A DNA stretch of 64,000 bases from Oscillospiraceae bacterium (GCA_018110985.1 JAGAWT010000028.1:27892-91891), one strand, 5' to 3'; counted from the stretch's first letter, positions 26,019 to 35,082 are shown. Numbers and translations: made by a program. Notes: generated by a model not told the origin, from the letters alone.

Positions 26019-28448
26019 TTGGATCTTCTTCGGAAAACACGGAAAAGCTTTATAGGCAGCCTTACTCTGCTCATCTGTATCTTCAATGTGGTGCTCATCG
26101 TCCTGTTTATCTCCATGTCCTACTACATGGTCATGGGAAATGTGGAAAGAAACGCCCGTTCCAGCGTTGACAGCTCTCTTGCCCTTTCCGAAAATGCCTA
26201 TGAGGAATTCATGTCCCGCAATGCCCTTACCTTTGACTACCTTTCCGGCAGCGACTATGTGTGGGAGTTTTTTGAGGGAGGCACAGAGACTGTGGATGTC
26301 ATGGGCGAGATAAACAACATCCTCAGCGCCTCCAAGGAGATAGACAATATCTGGGTGCTTTGCTCCAACGGCAAGTGTGTGGATAAGAACGGCCCCTGCA
26401 GCTTTGCCCTGTCAGGGCTCATGGATATCCCCATCAGAAGCGAAAAGACCGTCCTGCTGGGCTCCTACTATTCCGAAGAAACGGGCATCGTTTTCTATAA
26501 GACCGTTGAAGACAGCGGTGTTCCCGTGGGCATCATCTACGCCTCCATAAACAAGAATCCCTTCTGCGACTTTATCTACTCCTCTCACAACAAGGATTCC
26601 TATTCTTTTATCTTTTCCGACACCGACCTCCTCATAGGGGAGCAGGACGGGGGAAGATATGTGATAATAAACGCACTTGGGCGGGAGCCGGATGATATCT
26701 CATCCCTTTTCTGCGGTGTGAACACTGGTGTGCCGGGTTCCGTGGGAAAGGTGGGCTCCAAGTGCTTTTACCGTTCGGTAAGGCTGTCCTCCGGGTGGAT
26801 ACTTGGGATGGTCTACGGCGGCACTTCTATCAGCGGAGAGTTTGCGAAGACCTTTTCACAGCAGGTCATAGTCCTTGTGTGCCTCTTTGTGCTGGAGCTC
26901 ATAGCCACCCTCAACGCCATACGCTATCAGGCAAGGGACATCCCGGAGATATCCGGTTCCATTGCGCAGATATCACAGGGAAACTACAATTTCAGGATAA
27001 ATTCCACCAGCGAGAACGAGCTGGGCGTCATAGCCCGTTCGGTGGATGCTCTTGCCCAGCAGCTGCAGGACAAGAATGCGGTCATAGAGGACTATATCAA
27101 TGTGGATGCCACCACGGGTCTTTACAATCGCTACAAGATGTATGAATACATACAGGATCTGGCAGAGGGCAGGGATGATACAAGACCCCGTTTTGTCCTT
27201 CTGTTCATTGACATAGACAACTTCAAGTGGGTCACCGAAACGCTGGGACACAAGCAGGGAGACGAATTCCTGCGTATCTTCGGTCAGAGGATAAAGAAGG
27301 TCATACCAAAGGTGTTCCGCTTCTCAGGGGACGAATTCGTGGTCATAAGCGAACTTGGGAAGGACATGGGGCAGGTGCGGGAACTGGTGCGCTCCTTAAA
27401 GGAACAGTTTGCGGAGCCGATAGAGATACTCAACAACAAGCTCTATGCCCATTTTTCCGTAGGCATAGCCGTTTACCCCGATGATGACACTAACCCGGAT
27501 ATGCTGCTGCGTGATGCGGATATAGCCATGCAGAGAGCAAAGGAACGCGGAAAAGGGCACACGGAGTTTTTCAGCACCATTTTCCACAAGAATATCGAGA
27601 ACAAGTCCTCCATTGCCCAGCATCTTAACAAGGCGGTGGAAAACGGGGAGCTCTATCTGGTGTATCAGCCTATCATCAGCGTGAAGAACGGCGACATACA
27701 CGGCTTTGAGGCTCTGGTGCGCTGGGAGAACCCCGAGCTTGGCTATGTTCCCCCCTCCGACTTTGTGTCCATAGCTGAGGAAACAGGTACTATCGAGAAG
27801 ATAGGCACATGGATATTTGAAAACGGATGCAGGATGCTCAAAAAGATAAACGAGTACAATCCGAACGTAGTGATGTCCATAAATGTGTCGGCGGTGCAGC
27901 TGAAAAAGGGTGATTTCCTTTCCAAGATACGCCGTACCATCAGTGTTTTCGGCATAGACCCGGGGAATTTGCAGATAGAGATCACCGAATCCTCATTTGT
28001 GGATCTGATCGACAATGAGGGCAATGCGGATAAGCTGACAAAGCTGGCGCAGATGGGTATATCCATTGCACTTGACGATTTCGGTACCGGGTATTCATCC
28101 TTTGCATATCTCAAGGATATGCCCGTCAAGACCCTGAAGGTGGACAAGAGCTTTGTGGACGAGATAGGGAGCAAGTCAAAGGACTACAAGATAGCAAACT
28201 CCATTATCGGCATGGTGCGCAGCATAGGTATCAAAACCGTGGTGGAGGGTGTCGAGAGCATAGAGCAGTACAACATACTCTCCAAGTTCGGATGCGACTA
28301 CATTCAGGGATTCCTTATGTCAAAGCCCCTCAGTGAAAAGGACGCCATCGACTTTGTGACGGAATATGAGGAATTTCACAAGCCGAACGAGCAGATACTC
28401 ACGGAGAACTCTTACAGGCTTGAAGAAGAAAAGAAGAACAGAGGATAA
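26019..28448 (+). CDS. membrane-bound GGDEF-EAL cyclic di-GMP protein
   Basis: 809 residues. Two membrane helices (about 13-38 and 284-304) enclose an extracellular sensor region; a HAMP-like segment (about 305-355) leads to a GGDEF domain with SGDEF at residues 436-440 and an EAL domain with EAL at 564-566. No RxxD inhibitory site precedes SGDEF. EAL residues for metal and catalysis (ITESSF, DDFGTGYSS, KVDKSFV, VVEGVES) are present, so phosphodiesterase activity is likely; cyclase activity is possible because Ser is tolerated in the first position. The start is TTG at 26019, with GGGGGTGA upstream and no better alternative. Confidence 0.92.
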   Translation: MDLLRKTRKSFIGSLTLLICIFNVVLIVLFISMSYYMVMGNVERNARSSVDSSLALSENAYEEFMSRNALTFDYLSGSDYVWEFFEGGTETVDVMGEINNILSASKEIDNIWVLCSNGKCVDKNGPCSFALSGLMDIPIRSEKTVLLGSYYSEETGIVFYKTVEDSGVPVGIIYASINKNPFCDFIYSSHNKDSYSFIFSDTDLLIGEQDGGRYVIINALGREPDDISSLFCGVNTGVPGSVGKVGSKCFYRSVRLSSGWILGMVYGGTSISGEFAKTFSQQVIVLVCLFVLELIATLNAIRYQARDIPEISGSIAQISQGNYNFRINSTSENELGVIARSVDALAQQLQDKNAVIEDYINVDATTGLYNRYKMYEYIQDLAEGRDDTRPRFVLLFIDIDNFKWVTETLGHKQGDEFLRIFGQRIKKVIPKVFRFSGDEFVVISELGKDMGQVRELVRSLKEQFAEPIEILNNKLYAHFSVGIAVYPDDDTNPDMLLRDADIAMQRAKERGKGHTEFFSTIFHKNIENKSSIAQHLNKAVENGELYLVYQPIISVKNGDIHGFEALVRWENPELGYVPPSDFVSIAEETGTIEKIGTWIFENGCRMLKKINEYNPNVVMSINVSAVQLKKGDFLSKIRRTISVFGIDPGNLQIEITESSFVDLIDNEGNADKLTKLAQMGISIALDDFGTGYSSFAYLKDMPVKTLKVDKSFVDEIGSKSKDYKIANSIIGMVRSIGIKTVVEGVESIEQYNILSKFGCDYIQGFLMSKPLSEKDAIDFVTEYEEFHKPNEQILTENSYRLEEEKKNRG

Positions 28449-28486
28449 AAAAGCAGGTGCCCGGAAAGGCACCTGCTTTTGCTTTA
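28449..28486 (+). terminator. terminator after GGDEF-EAL gene
   Basis: AAAAGCAGGTGCC / GGCACCTGCTTTT hairpin, able to act on both strands. Confidence 0.85.
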
Positions 28487-28488
28487 TC

Positions 28489-28593
28489 ATACTGATCTCT
28501 GACCGATGTATAGACAAGAAACAAGCCGCAAATTCTTGAGTATAAGGGATCTGAGGCTTGGAGATCGTCTATACATCGAGGAAGGATCAGTAT
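28489..28593. repeat. 105-bp palindromic element, copy 3
   Basis: ATACTGATC...GATCAGTAT orientation. Its right end overlaps by one base the TGA stop codon of the minus-strand beta-helix lipoprotein gene. Confidence 0.95.
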
Positions 28594-30674
28594 CATACAC
28601 CGAAGGGAGAAAAGAAGCCGTTTCTGCGGTTTTCATCCGATGGCGGAGCTTCTCCGGCAAAAGGTGCGGAGCCGTTTCCGGATCTGCCCGTATCATCGGG
28701 GGATCGTCCGTTCTCAAAGCTCCCGTACCCCTGTCTGCCGCCGAAGCCGTCTCTGCCGCCAAAGCCGTTCATCCCCGGGAAGCCGCCAAAGCCCTGCACC
28801 GCATTTCCGCTATCATCTATGGATGTGAGCCCCGAAAGGGTAACATCGGTCCTTTTACTGCCGTTCACATAGAGAGAATAGGTGCTGCCGTCGGCGAGTA
28901 TATCTCCCGAAAGAGTGAAAAAGTCTGCATCTCTTACAGGAACATAGGTGCAAAGAACACTGCCGCTCCTGTCCTTTATCTCTATGGTGCTGCCGGCAGA
29001 CAGCGGAGAGCCGAAATACACTGCCAGTGCTCCGCCGCTGCATGAGGTGACGGTCTGAGCCATTCCCGATGAGCCGCCCGCAGCCAGTACGCCGCCTGTC
29101 TGAACAAAGCTGCCGTCGTAGTCGAGAGCAGAGTTGCCCTGATCCCGTGAGCCGCTGACAGTCACCTTTCCGCCGCTCATGGTCATGGAATCATTGGAGT
29201 CCAGTCCGTCACCTGCCGAATCCACCGTAAGCTCTCCGCCTGTGATGTTTATAAGGCTTTTACCGTCGGACTGCATGAAATTCCCGGAGCCGCTGCCGTC
29301 GGAGGCATTGAGCCCGTCATCCGAGGCTGTTACCCTGAAGCTGCCGCCATTAAAGTCTATGAGCGGGGATTCTATGCCCTCCCATGAGGTGAGTATCTCA
29401 CAGCTTCCGCCGTCTATGGTGATGCTGTTTTCTGCGTGTATCCCGTCATCCCCGGAGGAGAGGGAAAGGGTGCCGCCGCTTATCATGAGGCTGTCATCGG
29501 TATGCAAGGAATCATCTGCCGAATCTATGGTGACGTTCCCGCCTTCTATGACCACAGAACAGGATGCCTTTATACCCTTTGCGGATGTGCCGCTCTGTTC
29601 GTCCGAGTCTGTTGTGGAGTCCGAGCGTCCCCATCCGAAAGACTGTGTATGTGCGGCGCCGTTCTTATGACCGCCGCCTGCGGTGACTGTCACATCCCCG
29701 CCGGAAAGGGATACGGTGCCCTTGCCTTCTTCATCGGTCTCGGTGGATACTATGCCGTCGCCGCCGCAGGTCACTTTTACGCTGCCCCCCGTGACGATCA
29801 CGCTGTCCTTGCCTTTTATGCCGTCATTTATGGCTGTGACGGTGATATTGCCGTTTTTTATCTTTATGTCGTTCTTTGACTGTATCCCGTTTTTGTAGTT
29901 CCCTTCCACATAAAGGCTGCCTGTGCCCTTTATGGCAATATCCTCCTCGGAGTAAATGCAGGCGGAAGGATCATCCTCACCGTTCATGGCATAGACCTGT
30001 GTATCGGAAAAGCTGTTTACGGTGCCCTCCGAAAGGGTGAGTGTCACCTTGTCGGCGGATCTTATATACAGAGGGCTGCCCGTTTTGTCGCTCCCCCTGA
30101 TGGTCACGCCGTCAAGTATGAGCTCCGCCTCCTCTTCCTTTGATATGTCCACGATCATCTGTCCGGTAAGGCTGCCGCTTATGCGGTATACACCGCCCTT
30201 TTCAATGACGAGCGAAGAACCGCTTGCCGCAGCTCCCGTGCCGCTGACGCTGATGCCATTGTCCGAAAGGACTATGACTGCATTCTCTTCTCCCTGCACA
30301 GCGGGGATGTCTTCCTCTGCCCCGATCTCGGAGGACAATACCTCTGCCGATGTGTAAACGGTGCTTTCCGTCTGCGGGGATGTGGTCAAGCCGGTCACAT
30401 CTTCCTTTCGGGATGACACTGCGGGGGCCGTTATGGTAGGCGGGGATGTAAGCTCCGTGCTTTGTACGGAGGTCACGGTCTCCGTTTCGTTTTGTGCTGT
30501 ACTTTCACGGGTGGTCTCTGTGCCCTCTCCACTGCTCTCAGCGGTAATGGCGGCTGTCATCTCGGACAGCTCCGTGCTGTCTGCTGCGCTGTTATCAGCG
30601 GGGACGCCGCAGGCGGAAAAGAGGATACTCAGTGAAAATATACCTATGAACCTTTTGGGAGTTGTCTTTTTCAT
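28593..30674 (-). CDS. Cthe_2159-type beta-helix polysaccharide-binding lipoprotein
   Basis: 693 residues. Lipoprotein signal with FSACG, Ser/Thr-rich linker to about residue 115, then a long right-handed beta-helix with many turns of the type SGGDVTVTA, DSLHTDDSLMISGG, SGDDGIHAENSITIDGG, SDDGLNASDG. This is the carbohydrate-binding Cthe_2159 family, whose founding member binds pectin-like polymers. The last 70 residues are Gly/Phe/Arg-rich (GFGGFPGMNGFGGRDGFGG) and probably flexible. It is the third gene of an operon with DUF4956 and VTC-domain genes, a set often found together. Its stop codon merges with a 105-bp element. Confidence 0.85.
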   Translation of the reverse strand: MKKTTPKRFIGIFSLSILFSACGVPADNSAADSTELSEMTAAITAESSGEGTETTRESTAQNETETVTSVQSTELTSPPTITAPAVSSRKEDVTGLTTSPQTESTVYTSAEVLSSEIGAEEDIPAVQGEENAVIVLSDNGISVSGTGAAASGSSLVIEKGGVYRISGSLTGQMIVDISKEEEAELILDGVTIRGSDKTGSPLYIRSADKVTLTLSEGTVNSFSDTQVYAMNGEDDPSACIYSEEDIAIKGTGSLYVEGNYKNGIQSKNDIKIKNGNITVTAINDGIKGKDSVIVTGGSVKVTCGGDGIVSTETDEEGKGTVSLSGGDVTVTAGGGHKNGAAHTQSFGWGRSDSTTDSDEQSGTSAKGIKASCSVVIEGGNVTIDSADDSLHTDDSLMISGGTLSLSSGDDGIHAENSITIDGGSCEILTSWEGIESPLIDFNGGSFRVTASDDGLNASDGSGSGNFMQSDGKSLINITGGELTVDSAGDGLDSNDSMTMSGGKVTVSGSRDQGNSALDYDGSFVQTGGVLAAGGSSGMAQTVTSCSGGALAVYFGSPLSAGSTIEIKDRSGSVLCTYVPVRDADFFTLSGDILADGSTYSLYVNGSKRTDVTLSGLTSIDDSGNAVQGFGGFPGMNGFGGRDGFGGRQGYGSFENGRSPDDTGRSGNGSAPFAGEAPPSDENRRNGFFSPFGV

Positions 30675-30699
30675 AAAAGCACCTTCTTCTGAAAGGCTG

Positions 30700-31377
30700 T
30701 CAAAGCTCCTCCGGAAGGGTCAGTACACGGGAGCAGCTTACAGTCAGGTTGCCGTTTCTTGTGCGGATATTGTCTATCATATCCTTGGAGCTCTTTTCCT
30801 TTTTCATCGCTATGTCGTAGCGCAGCTCATAAAGGGAGCCCATGTTGGTGGTCCTGGTGATCCTGAGGTCGTGGAGGGAGGTGTATTCCTCCAGTATATC
30901 ATCGAAAGCGCCCTCGAAATCCAGATCTTCAGGCACCACTATCTTCAGCTCCATCTGGTTTTCCTTTGCACCGCCGAAATTCACAGCGCTCAGTATCAGC
31001 ATGAGGATGCAGACACAGGCGGTCATGACAAAGGCGAACATTATGTAGCCCATGCCCGTTGCAAGACCGACAGCCATGGCGAGGAAGATATCCGCTATCT
31101 CCTTTGATGAGCCGGGTGCGGAGCGGAAACGCACCAGAGAGAAAGCGCCCAGCACTGCCACGCCTGTTCCTATGTTGCCGTTTACCATCATTATCACCGA
31201 CTGGACGATAACGGGCAGCAGTATGAGAGTTGAGACGAAATTCTTGCTGTAACGGTTCTTGAAGCTGTAGCAAAGAGAGATGATGAGCCCGCAGAGGGCA
31301 GCCGAGCCGCAGCAGATAAGGAAATCCGACAGTGATATCTCGGATGAGGTTATAATACTTGTAAACATTACATTCAT
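30700..31377 (-). CDS. DUF4956 membrane protein
   Basis: 225 residues. Four membrane helices (about 18-35, 47-64, 68-85, 100-130) and the conserved block GNIGTGVAVLGAFSLVRFRSAPG match DUF4956, followed by a soluble domain of about 95 residues (QMELKIVVPEDLDFEGAFDDI) that resembles a ferredoxin-like MgtC C-terminal domain. Function is not established; the gene commonly accompanies VTC-domain proteins. It sits 7 bases after the VTC gene and 25 before the lipoprotein gene. Confidence 0.88.
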   Translation of the reverse strand: MNVMFTSIITSSEISLSDFLICCGSAALCGLIISLCYSFKNRYSKNFVSTLILLPVIVQSVIMMVNGNIGTGVAVLGAFSLVRFRSAPGSSKEIADIFLAMAVGLATGMGYIMFAFVMTACVCILMLILSAVNFGGAKENQMELKIVVPEDLDFEGAFDDILEEYTSLHDLRITRTTNMGSLYELRYDIAMKKEKSSKDMIDNIRTRNGNLTVSCSRVLTLPEEL

Positions 31378-31384
31378 CTGCCTT

Positions 31385-32116
31385 TCATGAGATAGCCATT
31401 ATCCTGGAGCTGTAAAAGCCCCACTTGTTTTCTTCTCCCCGTGCTTCCATTTCAAAATAGGCTCCGTATTTGGAGAAGGAAGTGGGATATGCCTTCAGCT
31501 CCGACAGGAAAAAGGCGAGCCACAGTGGCATTGCACCCAGTATCTTTACCTCAAGGAGAACATTCCCCGTGGGAATGAGAAGGTTACCGCTGTCACCGCT
31601 TTCGGGGTGCAGGTCGTTTCGGCGGCAGCGCACATTGAAGTCAAAGGTCATACGCACATCTGTCTCGTCCTTTCCCACCATGGCTATCCTGTCATAGCAC
31701 ATCATAAGGGCAGGACGGGCATCGTGGAATCTGAAGCTGTAGTCTATCTCCCGCATGATCTGGGAATCAAAGGGCTTTTCGCCTGTCAGTATGTAGGAAT
31801 TGGCCTGGTCGAGTGTCATGGGCACCCTGCGCTTGTAGACCGTGCCCCTGAATTTCTTTTTGAGCTCCATGAACACCGTGTGGTCTCCGTTCCTCGGATA
31901 CCCGTAGGAGCGCAGCCGCAGCTTTTCCTTGTAAACGGGCTTGGCGATGGAGCTTTTTATCATGGAGTTGTCGGGGGAGTCAAAATACAGGCTGTAGATC
32001 GTGGTAAGGCCGTATTCGTCCACCTTCATGAATTTATCTGTCATGCTGCGCAGTTCCAGGTACTGCTCAGTATCCAGCATATACTTCATTTCCTCTCGTT
32101 CAAAAACGGTGATCAT
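31385..32116 (-). CDS. VTC-domain protein (polyphosphate polymerase-like)
   Basis: About 243 residues. MITVFEREEMKYMLDTEQYLE at the start, YKEKLRLRSYG, ELKKKFRGTVYKRR and LLEVKI give the basic and acidic tunnel residues of the triphosphate-tunnel VTC fold, which in yeast makes polyphosphate. Bacterial VTC proteins next to DUF4956 have no proven activity. Start at 32116 with AAGGAAG upstream; a longer reading frame from 32230 only translates the neighbouring 105-bp element. First gene of its operon. Confidence 0.85.
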   Translation of the reverse strand: MITVFEREEMKYMLDTEQYLELRSMTDKFMKVDEYGLTTIYSLYFDSPDNSMIKSSIAKPVYKEKLRLRSYGYPRNGDHTVFMELKKKFRGTVYKRRVPMTLDQANSYILTGEKPFDSQIMREIDYSFRFHDARPALMMCYDRIAMVGKDETDVRMTFDFNVRCRRNDLHPESGDSGNLLIPTGNVLLEVKILGAMPLWLAFFLSELKAYPTSFSKYGAYFEMEARGEENKWGFYSSRIMAIS

Positions 32117-32142
32117 GACCGTCACTTCCTTTGCTGGTGCTG

Positions 32143-32247
32143 ATACAGATCCTTCCTCGGTGTATAGACGATCTCCAGGCCTCAGATCCCTTATATTCAA
32201 GCATTTGCGGCTTGTTTCTTGTCTATGCATCGGTCAGAAGTTTGTAT
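32143..32247. repeat. 105-bp palindromic element, copy 4
   Basis: Reverse orientation relative to copy 1. Two substitutions in the inner stem (CGGTGTATAGAC / GTCTATGCATCG) both leave G-U pairs if the plus strand is the RNA. It lies between the tRNA-Pro terminator and the VTC gene start. Confidence 0.93.
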
Positions 32248-32359
32248 GAGTATATGATAATCTCCGAAACTTAAATCATTCTTAAAGCAGGGGGCTTTTA
32301 TGTGTGAGTATGATGAAAACATAGGCTCCCATGACCTGTCGTAACAGGGACGCCATAAA

Positions 32360-32388
32360 AAGCCCCGCCTTTTTTTAAGGCGGGGCTG
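32360..32388 (-). terminator. terminator of tRNA-Pro
   Basis: AGCCCCGCCTT / AAGGCGGGGCT stem followed by TTTTT on the minus strand, immediately after the CCA end. Confidence 0.85.
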
Positions 32389-32389
32389 A

Positions 32390-32466
32390 TGGTCGGGGCG
32401 ACAGGACTCGAACCTGCGGCATCTTGCTCCCAAAGCAAGCACTCTACCAAACTGAGCTACGCCCCG
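32390..32466 (-). tRNA. tRNA-Pro(UGG), CCA encoded
   Basis: Cloverleaf readable on the minus strand: acceptor CGGGGCG/CGCCCCG, D-arm TAGCTCAGTTTGGTAGAG, anticodon loop TTTGGGA with anticodon TGG, T-loop GGTTCGAGTCC, discriminator A and encoded CCA. It has its own promoter (32500-32528) and terminator, so it is a single-gene unit. Confidence 0.97.
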
Positions 32467-32499
32467 CACTGCACCGTGTTTACGGGTGCAACAAGGATA

Positions 32500-32528
32500 A
32501 GTTTATCACATTTTGGGGCGGTTGTCAA
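32500..32528 (-). promoter_or_regulatory. sigma-A promoter of tRNA-Pro
   Basis: TTGACA-17-TAAACT on the minus strand, about 34 bases before the tRNA. Confidence 0.8.
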
Positions 32529-32542
32529 GTGTTTGGAGGATT

Positions 32543-33649
32543 TTATTTTCCGCTTTCGGCGGTCTTGTCCTTTTCGTCCTTATCGGCCTTTTCTCCGTTT
32601 GTCGGCTTCTCTCCGCTGACCGGAGTTTCGGCGGGCGGTGCGGCGGCTGCCTGTTTCTCTGTCGTGTATACGGGAGGCCGTCTTGTGACGGGTGCGGGAG
32701 CCGCTTCCCTGTCCACGGCAGGCGTGGGCTGTGCTTTGGGTGCCTTTGCCCGTCTCTTTTTACTTATGGTGATGACGATGGCTGCAATGACCGCACAGAT
32801 GACCATATAGGGGAACAGTGCGATTATCACATACAAAAGCCCTTCCATTACACGCAGGAAACTCTTTCCGCTGTCGGTTATATGATCCCACAGCCTTTCG
32901 GGGAAGGTGGGTTCGTGTACCCTGACTACCTCGGTATACTTGTGCACCTCGCTTATGTGCAGGGTGACGGTGGAAAAGCGGATGCTGCTGTCAAGTGAGG
33001 CAAGCTCGCTCTTGTACTTGTTCAGAGTGCTCTGCACTGTTGTGAGGCGGCTCTCTACGGTTATCATCTCGTCGATGGTCTCCGCACTTTCCATCATTTC
33101 CAGGAGCCGTTCCTCCTCGGTCTCAAGAGCCTTTATCTCCGCTTCGTTATCCGCATAGCGGCGGGTGACATTCTCTGCATTGGTGGATTCAAAGGTCTTC
33201 TGTCCGTAGGATGACAGTCCCGAAAGGAAGGTGCTGAAGCTCTCCGAGGGGATGCGCACCACTATGTCCATGACCCTGTCGCCGGAGCGGACATAGTCAT
33301 CCCTGTACCAGCCGCTGTTGTTGGCGGTCTCCGATGAGCTTTCCGTAAAGCCGCCGTATTTGTCTATATCGGCTTTGACGGAGGAAACGGTGTTGTCGTA
33401 TTCAAGGGTCTCAAGGTTCACCGTGGCGGTGTATATCATCTTGGCTGCTGCCATGTTCTCGTTTCCGGCAGCACCCGAATCTATATCCTCCGGCTGCTCG
33501 TTTTCACTGTATTCTTCGGTCGCAGCATCGTATGCAGATTGCTTCTCGGCAGGAGCCGATGAGTAATTTGAGCCGCCTGAACTGCCGCAGGAGGAGAGCA
33601 TCACCGCACACACCAGAAGCGGTGCCAGTGTCTTGAAGTTGATTTTCAT
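32543..33649 (-). CDS. DUF4349 lipoprotein
   Basis: 368 residues. Lipoprotein signal ending LSSCG, a short disordered linker, then the DUF4349 domain (about 65-275): MIYTATVNLETLEYD, VVRIPSESFSTFLSGLSSYG, a coiled coil (DNEAEIKALETEEERLLEMM...) and SSIRFSTVTLHI. A membrane helix (about 285-310) and a Lys/Pro/Glu-rich cytoplasmic tail complete it. Envelope stress or division roles have been suggested for relatives but none is certain. AAAGGA precedes the ATG; a strong promoter lies 98 bases upstream. Confidence 0.85.
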   Translation of the reverse strand: MKINFKTLAPLLVCAVMLSSCGSSGGSNYSSAPAEKQSAYDAATEEYSENEQPEDIDSGAAGNENMAAAKMIYTATVNLETLEYDNTVSSVKADIDKYGGFTESSSETANNSGWYRDDYVRSGDRVMDIVVRIPSESFSTFLSGLSSYGQKTFESTNAENVTRRYADNEAEIKALETEEERLLEMMESAETIDEMITVESRLTTVQSTLNKYKSELASLDSSIRFSTVTLHISEVHKYTEVVRVHEPTFPERLWDHITDSGKSFLRVMEGLLYVIIALFPYMVICAVIAAIVITISKKRRAKAPKAQPTPAVDREAAPAPVTRRPPVYTTEKQAAAAPPAETPVSGEKPTNGEKADKDEKDKTAESGK

Positions 33650-33746
33650 GATCTGTCCTTTCCCGTATATCGGATAAATGTGGTATTATCAGGTATGAAA
33701 CGGCATGATGATCCGTCTGCGTGCATAATATCCTGAGCTTTCTTAC

Positions 33747-33775
33747 AGTTTACACCATAGAACTTACTATGTCAA
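33747..33775 (-). promoter_or_regulatory. sigma-A promoter of DUF4349 gene
   Basis: TTGACA-17-TAAACT on the minus strand. Confidence 0.8.
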
Positions 33776-33920
33776 TAACACTGTGGTCACAATTTGGTTT
33801 CATTTGATTACAATACAGGAAAGAATATTTACAGCCCGCAGGGCAGGAAGCCATCCTGTCAGTGCGGCCTGAGAGGTGCCGTGTGCAAAAAAATTCTTTT
33901 CCCGCAATAGAATAGTTAAT

Positions 33921-33965
33921 CTCCTTGTGGTATCATCTGTATTTGCTAAAAAATGATACAAGGAG
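33921..33965 (+). promoter_or_regulatory. inverted repeat covering integrase ribosome site
   Basis: CTCCTTG-TGG-TATCAT pairs with ATGATA-CAAGGAG across a loop of 16 bases. The right arm contains the AGGAG ribosome site of the recombinase gene, so the RNA hairpin would hide it; the palindrome could also be an operator. Confidence 0.7.
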
Positions 33966-33974
33966 AAGAAGAAA

Positions 33975-34940
33975 ATGAAAAATCCCAACGGATACGGAAG
34001 TGTCACACGGCTTTCGGGAAACAGGCGAAGACCCTATATGGTGCGCACCGGAATGGTATATGACAAGAGGACAGGGCAGACGAAACGCCCTGTTCTCGGC
34101 TTTTACTGCACCGAAAGGGAGGCGCTGGCAGCACTTGCGGAGTACAACCGCAGCCCCTACGAGCTGTCGGAGAGCATTAGCTTTGAGGAGGTCTATCGGT
34201 TGTGGATAGAAAGATCGGGCTTTTCGGGAGAAACGGTGAAGGCGTATAACTGCGCTTTCAGAGCCTGCAGCGAGCTTCACAAAAGAGCGGTGACCTCCCT
34301 GCGCACATCCGATCACCAGAGGGTGCTGGACCGATATCCGGAAAAGAGCCGCTCCTTTCTGTCCCATATCAAGGCGGTGTTCAGAGGGGTGAGCAGCTAT
34401 GCCATGGGCTGTGACCTTCCCGTAAGCGACTGCTCCCGCTTTGCGCACATAAGGGAATGTACTGCCTCACGGGGCATACACCGCCCCTTTACGGAAAAGG
34501 AGATACAAAGCCTGTGGCAGGAGGAGCCCTCTGTGCTGCGGGATACCATACTGATACTCATATACAGCGGATGGAGGTGCAGGGAGCTTCTGGAGACCTG
34601 CACCGTTGATGCGAAAAGGCAGCTTATGCATGGCGGTATGAAGACCAAGGCGGGAAAGGGGCGGACAGTGCCTGTACATCCCCGCATAGCCCCGCTGCTG
34701 GAAAAATACGGGAATGGCTTCCCCATAAGCTACAGTGCGCTGCGCAGGGGTATGAGGGAGCATTACGGCCACCTGCCCCACGACACGAGACACACGTTCA
34801 TATCAAGGCTGCAGACTGCGGGGGCAGATCATGTGTGCATAGAAAGACTGGCAGGACATTCCTCCAGAGGCGTCACGGACAGGGTATACACCCACAAGGA
34901 CATAAATGAGCTCAGAAAGGCTGTGAACAAGCTGAAATAG
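33975..34940 (+). CDS. tyrosine recombinase (phage-integrase family), solitary
   Basis: 321 residues. N-terminal arm-binding-like region GYGSVTRLSGNRRRPYMVR, core-binding helices (about 65-160), and a catalytic domain with Arg201 (GWRCREL), His269 and Arg272 (LPHDTRHTF), His295 (LAGHSS) and the nucleophile Tyr305 (RVYTHKD). All catalytic residues are present, so it should be active. No phage, excisionase or conjugation genes are near, so it is either a domesticated recombinase or a relic of an excised element. Its ribosome site lies inside a strong inverted repeat. Confidence 0.9.
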   Translation: MKNPNGYGSVTRLSGNRRRPYMVRTGMVYDKRTGQTKRPVLGFYCTEREALAALAEYNRSPYELSESISFEEVYRLWIERSGFSGETVKAYNCAFRACSELHKRAVTSLRTSDHQRVLDRYPEKSRSFLSHIKAVFRGVSSYAMGCDLPVSDCSRFAHIRECTASRGIHRPFTEKEIQSLWQEEPSVLRDTILILIYSGWRCRELLETCTVDAKRQLMHGGMKTKAGKGRTVPVHPRIAPLLEKYGNGFPISYSALRRGMREHYGHLPHDTRHTFISRLQTAGADHVCIERLAGHSSRGVTDRVYTHKDINELRKAVNKLK

Positions 34941-35009
34941 GGCGGCGGCCCGCCGGAACAGGTGTGCATATCTTAAAGACAGATTATTGTTTTCTAATGA
35001 TATTTTAAC

Positions 35010-35038
35010 TTGACTTTGTGAAATTTTAGTGATAAAAT
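35010..35038 (+). promoter_or_regulatory. sigma-A promoter of flotillin gene
   Basis: TTGACT-17-TAAAAT, about 44 bases before the start at 35083. Confidence 0.75.
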
Positions 35039-35082
35039 CAACTTATGGACATAAACTCATGACCATGAGAGGAGAATCATTT

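Noticed and set aside
31385..32230. N-terminal extension of the VTC protein into a conserved peptide (MHRQETSRKCLNIRDLR) that also appears elsewhere
   Set aside because: The peptide is a translation of the 105-bp palindromic element; a good ribosome site and family-typical start lie at 32116.
32390..34940. tRNA-Pro as attachment site of an island carrying the tyrosine recombinase
   Set aside because: No direct repeat of the tRNA 3' end was found near the recombinase, and a DUF4349 gene with its own promoter separates them.
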